A stretch of 31,946 nucleotides of DNA from Lachnospiraceae bacterium (GTDB lineage: Bacteria > Bacillota > Clostridia > Lachnospirales > Lachnospiraceae). Within the stretch, counting starts at the first letter, position 1. Each line of letters opens with the position of its first letter. The stretch spans positions 1 to 31,946 of the forward strand of contig VSNY01000029.1 in assembly GCA_009774535.1 (NCBI GenBank), in the 5' to 3' direction. Below the pieces are notes generated by a model. The model ran no database searches, was not told the DNA's origin, and saw nothing but the letters and a program-made list of their open reading frames with translations. Positions 15,950 to 23,076 of this stretch are shown piece by piece. The translations under genes and the position numbers were made by a program.

Positions 15950-16819
15950 CTAGTTATCTTTGGACTGCACAGACTGCTTTTTATCTAAAATCACAAGTAC
16001 GTTTTTGATATGTTCAAAATCAACAGCGGGCGTAATTGTCCCGGACTTGGTCAGATTATTCGGATCTGTGTTCAGTTCGTTGATCTGCCCGATCAAAAGG
16101 CCCGGCACATATTTACTGCTTGTATAAGATGTGACAACCTGGTCGCCAACTGCCGCTTTTCCGTCTTCATCGGTCAGATCTGAAAATCCGATTACCTGTT
16201 TTTCGCTCATCATTTCCAAATCGCCGTTGACAAAGCACTTGTCTGAAGTGGTCAGCACCATTGCGCTGACGCTGTTGCGGTCGTCAATAATCGAACGGAC
16301 ATTTGCATAATTCGGGCCGACATTCGTAATAATGCCTACAAGACCGCTTCCGGCGATTACATTCATATCAACTTCCAGTCCGTCTTCAGAGCCTTTATCG
16401 ATAATAAACGTATCAAACCAGTTCCCGGCGTCTTTGCCGATAATACTGGCGCCGATCTTTTCATATTTGTACTGTTCATCCAGATCCAGCAGCTTACGCA
16501 TATCTTCAATATCGTACTGCTCCATTTTATACGTACTCAGTTCAGTAGTCAGTTCGTGTACCTGTGCCTGCAGCTCTTCGTTTCTGGCCATTACATCGCG
16601 CAGTTTTTCCAGGTTGTCCGCAACGCCGTTTACCCATGTTCCGATTTCATTAATGCCTTTCTGCATCGGGATAAAGACATAACCGGCCGCCGTATTCAAT
16701 GGCGTAAACTGCACGTCGAATAAAAAGCTGGCAAACATTGCCGCCACGCACAGCACGGACAAAGACCACAGCATATATTTGGCCGGTATGAGGCGGCGCG
16801 CTTTTCTTCTTCTTCTCAT
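15950..16819 (-). CDS. mreC: Rod shape-determining protein MreC
   Basis: Bitopic protein that links MreB, MreD and the PBPs. A basic N-terminus (MRRRRKARR) precedes one membrane segment (about 16-34). A coiled coil follows (about 62-112, NLEKLRDVMARNEELQAQ) and then the MreC beta-barrel core (VIAGSGLVGIITNVGPNYANVRSIID). Length of 289 residues is typical. The ATG at 16819 follows AGAGGA with 7-base spacing and starts 11 bases after mreB. Confidence 0.95.
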   Translation of the reverse strand: MRRRRKARRLIPAKYMLWSLSVLCVAAMFASFLFDVQFTPLNTAAGYVFIPMQKGINEIGTWVNGVADNLEKLRDVMARNEELQAQVHELTTELSTYKMEQYDIEDMRKLLDLDEQYKYEKIGASIIGKDAGNWFDTFIIDKGSEDGLEVDMNVIAGSGLVGIITNVGPNYANVRSIIDDRNSVSAMVLTTSDKCFVNGDLEMMSEKQVIGFSDLTDEDGKAAVGDQVVTSYTSSKYVPGLLIGQINELNTDPNNLTKSGTITPAVDFEHIKNVLVILDKKQSVQSKDN

Positions 16820-16830
16820 GCCTGTGTCCT

Positions 16831-17850
16831 CTATTTATAAATACTGGATTTCAAGCTGTAGGCCAGGTGTTTGTAATCGTTGTCCGATACGATTTTAATC
16901 AGCCCCTGCGCAACGCTTTCTTCAGGATTGTCGCAGCAGTTGACCTTGATATTTGTGATCTGCTTAAACAGCTCATCCAGCTTTTCGATCTTAGAACCGC
17001 CCCCGGTAATATAAATGCCCGCGTAAATAATATCCTTTGCCAGTTCCGGCGGCGTTTTTTCCAGGATCAGCTTGATATTCGTGCAGATATTCGTCAGATG
17101 GTCGCGGATCGCTTCATAGACGATCGTAGACGTAATCTCCATCTCAATTGGAAGTCCGCTTACCACATCCCTGCCGACAATTACCATCTTATCTTCCCTG
17201 CCTTCGAGCGCGCATCCCAACTGCTCTTTTAAGGAACAGGCTGTTTTGCGCCCGATCACCAGATTGTAGTTTTTACGGATATAGCTGATGATCGATTCAT
17301 CCAGCCGGTTGCCGCCAAAATGCAGCAGATGGCTGATCACCAGACCGCCCAGCGAGATAATTGAGATCTCCGTCGTGTCCGCGCCGATATCCACGACCAT
17401 AATCCCGGTCGGCTCATTCACATTCAGCCCCAGCCCGACTGCGTCCGCAATCGGTTTTTCACATAACAGGACGCTGCGCGGCTTGGCTTTGCTCTTAAAA
17501 AAGATATCGGAAAACGCCTTTTTTTCTACTTCGGTAATATCCGTCGGCACGGCTACGACAAACTCGGCTCCGCGGATCTTGCCCTTGGCATTTTTCTCCA
17601 AAAATTCAAACAGCATCGTCTGCATATTGTTATAGTCTGCGATTACGCCGTTGACAATTGGGAACGTGACCTGAATCTGGTCCGGCGCCTTTTCGTACAT
17701 CGCATACGCGTCATTTCCATAGGAATACATCTGATTCTTGTTGATGATCGCGATCGTATTTTTTTCGTTTAAAATCGCCCCATTGGCTTTACAGTAAATT
17801 TTTAAATTGGCAGTGCCTAAATCCACGCCATAAATATTTGCTGACATCAT
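16831..17850 (-). CDS. mreB: MreB-family actin-like cell shape protein, divergent
   Basis: Actin-like ATPase that forms membrane filaments guiding elongation. The phosphate-1 loop DLGTANLKIY (near residues 10-19), VVDIGADTTE (phosphate 2) and ITGGGSKIEKLDEL (adenosine motif) are present. In canonical MreB these read DLGTANT, DIGGGTTE and TGGGALL, so the nucleotide pocket is somewhat divergent. The length (339) and its place before mreC and mreD support an MreB role rather than a plasmid ParM. The ATG at 17850 has AGGAG 6-7 bases upstream, with a second ATG immediately after. It lies 20 bases after radC. Confidence 0.9.
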   Translation of the reverse strand: MMSANIYGVDLGTANLKIYCKANGAILNEKNTIAIINKNQMYSYGNDAYAMYEKAPDQIQVTFPIVNGVIADYNNMQTMLFEFLEKNAKGKIRGAEFVVAVPTDITEVEKKAFSDIFFKSKAKPRSVLLCEKPIADAVGLGLNVNEPTGIMVVDIGADTTEISIISLGGLVISHLLHFGGNRLDESIISYIRKNYNLVIGRKTACSLKEQLGCALEGREDKMVIVGRDVVSGLPIEMEITSTIVYEAIRDHLTNICTNIKLILEKTPPELAKDIIYAGIYITGGGSKIEKLDELFKQITNIKVNCCDNPEESVAQGLIKIVSDNDYKHLAYSLKSSIYK

Positions 17851-17870
17851 TCTTGTCTCCTATTCAGGGA

Positions 17871-18560
17871 TCAAAGAAGTCCCTTTTCTCTAAAACTGTA
17901 GTAGTTATGATCGCCGATAATAATATGGTCCGACAGCCCGATTTCGAGCATCTTCCCGCATGCGGCAATGCATGTTGTGACTTCGGCGTCCGCGCGGCTT
18001 GGCTGCGGCCTGCCGCTCGGATGGTTATGCAGAAGAATAATCGATACGGCCTGTGCCTGCAGCGCCTGGATAAAAATATCCCTGGGAGAGACGAGCGACG
18101 CGCTCACACTTCCGACCGTTAAGGTCCGCTCGCCCAGATAGCGGCATTTGCTGTCCAGCATACATACAATAAAATTTTCCTGCGGTTCATGGCGCAGCCG
18201 TTCCATATAAAAATCGGCCACGGCCTGCGGGGAATCCAGGCAGGTGTTCAAATCGCGCCCTGCCCTTGCAATCCGCTTGGAAATTTCCGCAATGCATTTA
18301 AGCTGAATGGCTTTGACTTGTCCGATGCCGGGAAACTCCATCATTGCCTGCATGCTGTAATCATACAGGTTCATCAGGTTATGGTTCCCGCCGCCAAGAA
18401 AATCTTTTGCAAGCTCGATCGAAGTCTTTCCTTTGGTTCCCGTGCGGATGAAGACCGCAAGCAGCTCTGCATCCGTCAAAGCTCCCGGCCCGTAATACAG
18501 GCACTTTTCATAGGGCCTTTGTTCATCCGGAAGTTCTTTTACTGTTAAATGGTTCTGCAT
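17871..18560 (-). CDS. radC: RadC/YsxA-family JAB1/MPN metalloprotein
   Basis: A 229-residue protein with an N-terminal helix-hairpin-helix region (FPGIGQVKAIQL, about 76-87) and a C-terminal JAB1/MPN domain with the metal motif HNHPSG....S..D (His178, His180, Ser188, Asp191). The historical link of RadC to DNA repair is not well supported; the metal site suggests a peptidase or nuclease activity that remains undefined. The ATG at 18560 has AAAGGAAG 9 bases upstream. It precedes mreB by 20 bases, a widespread Gram-positive order, and may have its own promoter at 18617-18645. Confidence 0.93.
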   Translation of the reverse strand: MQNHLTVKELPDEQRPYEKCLYYGPGALTDAELLAVFIRTGTKGKTSIELAKDFLGGGNHNLMNLYDYSMQAMMEFPGIGQVKAIQLKCIAEISKRIARAGRDLNTCLDSPQAVADFYMERLRHEPQENFIVCMLDSKCRYLGERTLTVGSVSASLVSPRDIFIQALQAQAVSIILLHNHPSGRPQPSRADAEVTTCIAACGKMLEIGLSDHIIIGDHNYYSFREKGLL

Positions 18561-18616
18561 GTTAGATGCTTCCTTTCTACTCTCTCCGTCAGGCTGACTT
18601 GTAAAAGGAAGTTACA

Positions 18617-18645
18617 ATTCTATTAATATTAACATATTCATCCAA
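18617..18645 (-). promoter_or_regulatory. Possible promoter before radC-mreBCD
   Basis: On the minus strand TTGGAT (18640-18645), 17 bases and TAGAAT (18617-18622) form a moderate sigma-A match. The -35 box overlaps the end of the ynbB-like gene. An overlapping alternative, TTGTTA with TAATAT, also has 17-base spacing, so the exact boxes are uncertain. Confidence 0.4.
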
Positions 18646-19927
18646 GTTTAACAAGATTTCGCTCATAAAGTTTTTGTAAAGACATTAAAATTCCATATTT
18701 TGCATGGTACCAGGTCAGCCCGCCCTGAAAATAGACATGATACGGCTCCCGCAGCGGCCCGTCCGCGCTCAGTTCAATCGAAGAGCCCTGGACAAAAGCG
18801 CCCGCCGCCATAATGACCTTGCTGTCATAGCCCGGCATATCCCACGGCTGCGGCGTCACATAGCTGTCCACCGGAGCCGCCGCCTGGATGCCTTCACAAA
18901 AAGCAAGCAGCCGTTCCTGCGAGCCGAGCGTCACCGCCTGAATAATATCATATCTTGGCTCCTGCCCGTTTGGAATCACTGAAAATCCGAGCTGTTCATA
19001 CAGATTCGCCGCAAAAACAGCTCCCTTGAGCGCCCCGGCGGTCACAACAGGCGCCTGAAACAGTCCCTGGTAAAACGACTGGATCACGCCCAACGAAGCG
19101 CCGACTTCTTTGCCCAGTCCCGGTGAAGTCAGACGATACGCGGCCTGCTCCACGCACTGTTTCGTACCAACAAGATACCCGCCAATCGGCGCCAGGCCGC
19201 CGCCCGGATTTTTAATCAGCGAGCCGACAGTCAGGTCTGCGCCATAATCAGACGGCTCGTTTAATTCCACAAACTCTCCGTAACAGTTGTCAACCATACA
19301 TATAATATCCGGCCGGATGCTTTTTACAAACGCGATCAGTTCTCCGATGCGGGCCGCGGACAGCGTTGGTCTGGCCTGGTAGCCTTTGGATCGCTGCACG
19401 GTTACCATTTTAGTGTTGTCGCAAATGGCAGATTTCATTCCTTCGTAATCAAAGTTTCCATCGGCTGACAGATCCACCTGCCGGTACGTAATACCGTATT
19501 CTGCCAGCGATCCGGCAGACGGGCGGATACCGATCACCTCTTCCAGCGTATCATAAGGCTTGCCGGATGCGGACAGCAGTTCATCGCCCGGGCGCAGATT
19601 GGACAGCAACGCCAGCGCAAGCGCGTGGGTACCGCATGTGATCTGCGGCCGCACCAGCGCATCTTCCGTATGAAAACAGTCCGCATAGACCCGTTCCAGC
19701 GTATCCCGTCCAAAATCATCATAACCATAGCCGCTGCTTTGCTGGAAGCAGGCGGCGCTGACTTTCTGTTTCTGCATGGCGTGAATCACTTTCAGCTGAT
19801 TGATCTGCGCTGTCTCATCGATCTGCGCAAACCGTTCTTTTAAGCGCTCAGCGACCGTTTCTCCCAAAAAAGCCACTTCGTCGCAGATGCCCATCTGCCT
19901 GTAAATATTTGTAAAACCGCTGTTCAT
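18638..19927 (-). CDS. YnbB-like PLP-dependent enzyme, methionine gamma-lyase/aluminium resistance family
   Basis: A 429-residue fold-type I PLP enzyme. Asp213 (CMVDNCYGEF) and the PLP lysine Lys239 (GSLIKNPGGGLAP) are visible, as is CGTHALALAL (98-107), which holds the cofactor phosphate. The family is annotated either as methionine gamma-lyase-like or as aluminium resistance protein; neither substrate is proven here. The ATG at 19927 overlaps the miaA stop as ATGA, implying translational coupling, and the gene lies between miaA and radC. A miaA-ynbB pair is common in Firmicutes. Function in the cell is open. Confidence 0.88.
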   Translation of the reverse strand: MNSGFTNIYRQMGICDEVAFLGETVAERLKERFAQIDETAQINQLKVIHAMQKQKVSAACFQQSSGYGYDDFGRDTLERVYADCFHTEDALVRPQITCGTHALALALLSNLRPGDELLSASGKPYDTLEEVIGIRPSAGSLAEYGITYRQVDLSADGNFDYEGMKSAICDNTKMVTVQRSKGYQARPTLSAARIGELIAFVKSIRPDIICMVDNCYGEFVELNEPSDYGADLTVGSLIKNPGGGLAPIGGYLVGTKQCVEQAAYRLTSPGLGKEVGASLGVIQSFYQGLFQAPVVTAGALKGAVFAANLYEQLGFSVIPNGQEPRYDIIQAVTLGSQERLLAFCEGIQAAAPVDSYVTPQPWDMPGYDSKVIMAAGAFVQGSSIELSADGPLREPYHVYFQGGLTWYHAKYGILMSLQKLYERNLVKLG

Positions 19928-20877
19928 TGCCTGTCCACAATTCCTTTCTTCATTAATATACCATTTATATAGGATAAAATTTTGTCGTTATCATAAGAAA
20001 ACATTTGTTTATTCACCCAAATAACATCTTTTTCCCGTCGAAACCACGTAAGCTGACGCTTGGCAAAATGTCTGGTATCGCGCTTCATAACTGATACAGC
20101 CTCATCTAACGTGCATTCGCCGTCAAAATATGGAAACAGCTCCTTATATCCAAGCCCCTGCATGGAAACCAGCTCTTTGGTATAGCCCATCGCCCGCAGT
20201 CTTCGCACTTCTTCTACAAGCCCGTCCGCGATCATCGTATCTACCCGGCGGTCGATCCGTTCATAAAGACGCGCTCTGTCATCATTTAACACAAAATAGG
20301 CCGCGCGGTACGGCGTCTGTTTTTGACGCTCTCTCTTATTATGCTCAGAAATTCGCTCTCCTGTCAACCAGAAATATTCCAGCGCCCGGATGATCCGCTT
20401 TTGATTATTGGCATGAATGGCCTCGGCAGACGGCGGATCGACAGCGGCAAGCAGATCGTGCAGATACTGCGTACCACGCGAAAGCGCCAGTTCTTCCAGC
20501 TCTCTGCGGTAATCACTGTCCGCATTCTGATCTGAAAAATCAATATCATACAAAACCGCCTGAATATAAAATCCCGTTCCGCCCGTAAGAATCGGAATCT
20601 GTCCATGATGATAAATTTCCTGCATATATTTTTTTGCATACTGTTGGAACCGGACCACATTGAATTCCTCGTCCGGCAGAAATTCATCAATTAAATAATG
20701 CGGGACGCCCTGCATCTGCGCCGGGAGAATCTTCGCGGAACCGATATCCATATATTTGTAGACCTGCATGGAATCCGCCGAAATAATCGCTCCGTTCACT
20801 TGCTTTGCAAGCTGTATAGACAAATCCGTTTTCCCGACAGCCGTCGGCCCGGTCAGGATAATTAATCGTTTTTCCAT
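19924..20877 (-). CDS. miaA: tRNA dimethylallyltransferase MiaA
   Basis: Adds a dimethylallyl group to N6 of adenosine 37 in tRNAs that read codons starting with U. The P-loop GPTAVGKT (residues 10-17), the DSMQVYK motif (35-41) and LTGGTGFYIQAVLY are intact. Length of 317 residues is typical. The ATG at 20877 has AGGAGG 6 bases upstream. That ribosome binding site lies inside a 14-codon open frame starting at 20906. The gene sits 72 bases after mutL, as in many bacteria where mutL and miaA are neighbours, and overlaps the ynbB-like gene by 4 bases. Confidence 0.97.
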   Translation of the reverse strand: MEKRLIILTGPTAVGKTDLSIQLAKQVNGAIISADSMQVYKYMDIGSAKILPAQMQGVPHYLIDEFLPDEEFNVVRFQQYAKKYMQEIYHHGQIPILTGGTGFYIQAVLYDIDFSDQNADSDYRRELEELALSRGTQYLHDLLAAVDPPSAEAIHANNQKRIIRALEYFWLTGERISEHNKRERQKQTPYRAAYFVLNDDRARLYERIDRRVDTMIADGLVEEVRRLRAMGYTKELVSMQGLGYKELFPYFDGECTLDEAVSVMKRDTRHFAKRQLTWFRREKDVIWVNKQMFSYDNDKILSYINGILMKKGIVDRQ

Positions 20878-20906
20878 GATATACCTCCTATGATCCGATC
20901 AGTCAT
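20862..20906 (-). CDS. Possible 14-codon leader ORF overlapping the miaA start
   Basis: An ATG at 20906 is preceded by AAAAGGAG with 6-base spacing, a better-than-chance ribosome binding site. It encodes MTDRIIGGISWKND, then TAA. It ends 14 bases inside miaA in another frame, and the miaA ribosome binding site lies within it. It could couple or modulate miaA translation. It may also be chance. Confidence 0.3.
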   Translation of the reverse strand: MTDRIIGGISWKND

Positions 20907-20949
20907 AGCGTTCTCCTTTTACTGCGTTTTGCTGTCCGAATGCCGAAAC

Positions 20950-22992
20950 TCAGGATACAATCCGTTTAAATTTTCTCTCAATTTCGGTCTTGGACATTGC
21001 TATAATCGTCGGCCTTCCGTGCGGGCAGTGATAAGGATTATCCAGCTCCAACAAATCGGCCAGCAAATGCTCCGCTTCTGCGCGCGACAGCCGCTGGCTC
21101 CCTTTGACAGCCGCTTTGCAGGACATCGACGCGATTTTTTCCAAAATCAGATCCGGCGTATGCTTTCCGCTTTCATGGGATAACCCGTCCAGCATTTCCA
21201 AAAACAGTTCCTTTTGATTTAGGTTGTAAAGATTTGCCGGAACTGCGCAGATCGCATATTCCCTGCCGCCAAACGCATTTACTTCAAACCCTGCTTTTTG
21301 GAATTGTTCTTTATATTTTAGAAACAGTTCCTGCTCCTGCATCGTCATCGTAATAATTACGGGCGGACTGATCTGCTGAGAAGTACATACACGGTCTGCG
21401 AACTGGGCCATCATTTTTTCGTATAATACTTTTTCGTGCGCGGCATGCTGGTCAATCATAAAGAGTTCATCTTCCACCTGCACCAGCCAGTAAGTATCAA
21501 ATAATTGCCCGATCACCGTATAATTACGCCGTTTTGCCTCCTGAATAAAATCTTTATGGAAGCTGCCGCTGTCGGAAATGGTCAGCTGCTCGTAAACAGG
21601 CTGGTGATCCGGATCTGTACTTGTATAAATAACGTCCTGACCTGTCCTGTCGTTTTCTTTCTGCTGGCAGGAAGCGGCATATTGACTGTCTGGCGGTGTC
21701 TGTTTTGCCGCATTCGGTTCTATGTTTCGGCCCGGCCATTGACAGTCCTGAGCGGTTTGTTCTGCCGCGTCATTTTGCTGATTCTGACCCGGCAGCAGTT
21801 CCTGGTCCGGATCTGGCTGATTTCCGGCTGCAGGCATTGTCCTTTGCTGCTGTGTATATTTTCGTTCATATGGGCTGTCTTTTTTCACCGACTGCGCGAT
21901 TGCTTCCAAGCGTTTTTTCTCAAATGGCTCCGGCCTGCGTTCTGCCGTCTCTGCAGGTTTCTTTTTTCTCTTTTCCTCCACAGGCGGTACTTTCGGAATC
22001 ATATCCTTGTGTTCCAATGCCTCGCGAATCGTATTCGTCAGCTGCGCGTATATTTCCTCGCTCCGCCGAAAGCGGATCTCCATTTTAGCCGGATGCACAT
22101 TGACGTCAATCAGATCGCTGTCCATCGTAATCTGCAGCACGGTAAACGGATACTGATGCTTCATCAGATATGGTTTGTACGCGTCTTCCAGACATTTCGT
22201 AATCAATGTGCTTTTAATATAACGCCCATTAATAAAATAAGTCTCATAATTACGGTTTCCCCTCGAAATAAACGGTTTTCCGATAAAGCCGTCGACGTCA
22301 AACAAACTGCATGACGCATGTACCGGAAGTACGCCCGATGCAAGATCCCGTCCAAAAATATGATAAATAATGTCCTTTAACTGCGTATTGCCATTGGTAT
22401 GCAGCTTTGGCTGGTTATTGACAATCAGCTGAAACGAAATCCCCGGATGCGACAAAGCCAGCCGTTCGACCAGCGTACTGATATAAGAAGCTTCCGTCTG
22501 CGCAGACTTTAAAAATTTCCGTCTGGCAGGCGTATTAAAAAATAAATTGCGCACCAGAAACGTCGTCCCCTCCGGCGCCCCCACTTCTTCCAGACCAACC
22601 TCTTTGGAGCCTTCGATCGTATATTTTGTCCCGGACAGCTCAGACGCTGTCTTCGTAATCAATTCTACCTGCGCAACGGATGCAATACTGGACAACGCTT
22701 CTCCCCGAAATCCCAGCGAAGAAATCGTAAGCAGATCTTCCATACAGCTTAATTTGCTCGTCGCATGCCGCATAAAAGCCGTTGGTACCTGCTCCTTTGG
22801 AATCCCCTGTCCGTTATCCGTAATACGGATCAAAGAAATGCCTCCTTCTTTGATCTCAATCGTAATGGCAGTCGCATTTGCGTCAATGGCATTTTCCACC
22901 AGTTCTTTAACTACCGAAGAGGGCCGTTCGACAACTTCCCCAGCAGCAATCTGGTCAATCGTCTGTTCATCCAGTACTTTTATTTCAGGCAT
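20950..22992 (-). CDS. mutL: DNA mismatch repair protein MutL (endonuclease type)
   Basis: ATP-dependent nicking and matchmaker protein of methyl-independent mismatch repair. The GHKL ATPase N-terminus shows VKELVENAIDA (about residues 28-38), DNGQGIP and GFRGEALSS (94-102). A glutamine/proline-rich linker follows (about 350-470). The C-terminal dimerisation and endonuclease domain has DQHAAHEKVLYE (about 514-525), the metal-binding motif of MutH-less bacteria, and CPHGRP near 656. The frame opens at 23040, but the ATG at 22992 has AAAGGAGA upstream and matches the family start (MPEIKVLDEQTIDQIAAGEV). It lies 84 bases after mutS. A total of 680 residues is normal. Confidence 0.97.
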   Translation of the reverse strand: MPEIKVLDEQTIDQIAAGEVVERPSSVVKELVENAIDANATAITIEIKEGGISLIRITDNGQGIPKEQVPTAFMRHATSKLSCMEDLLTISSLGFRGEALSSIASVAQVELITKTASELSGTKYTIEGSKEVGLEEVGAPEGTTFLVRNLFFNTPARRKFLKSAQTEASYISTLVERLALSHPGISFQLIVNNQPKLHTNGNTQLKDIIYHIFGRDLASGVLPVHASCSLFDVDGFIGKPFISRGNRNYETYFINGRYIKSTLITKCLEDAYKPYLMKHQYPFTVLQITMDSDLIDVNVHPAKMEIRFRRSEEIYAQLTNTIREALEHKDMIPKVPPVEEKRKKKPAETAERRPEPFEKKRLEAIAQSVKKDSPYERKYTQQQRTMPAAGNQPDPDQELLPGQNQQNDAAEQTAQDCQWPGRNIEPNAAKQTPPDSQYAASCQQKENDRTGQDVIYTSTDPDHQPVYEQLTISDSGSFHKDFIQEAKRRNYTVIGQLFDTYWLVQVEDELFMIDQHAAHEKVLYEKMMAQFADRVCTSQQISPPVIITMTMQEQELFLKYKEQFQKAGFEVNAFGGREYAICAVPANLYNLNQKELFLEMLDGLSHESGKHTPDLILEKIASMSCKAAVKGSQRLSRAEAEHLLADLLELDNPYHCPHGRPTIIAMSKTEIERKFKRIVS

Positions 22993-23022
22993 ACAGCGTC
23001 TCCTTTCCTCGAAATTGCTTCT

Positions 23023-23031
23023 ATTATAACA
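23023..23031 (-). promoter_or_regulatory. Possible extended -10 promoter before mutL
   Basis: On the minus strand TGTTATAAT forms a TGn-extended -10 element about 30 bases before the mutL start. No good -35 box is present at 16-18 bases. It could give mutL some expression independent of mutS. Confidence 0.35.
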
Positions 23032-23076
23032 ATATGACAATGTTTCCGCAGCTTAGTGAAAAGTATTTTTGACATC

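Noticed and set aside
21505..22314. Plus-strand 269-residue open frame
   Set aside because: It lies wholly antisense to mutL, opposite its low-complexity linker and ATPase domain, and has no ribosome binding site.
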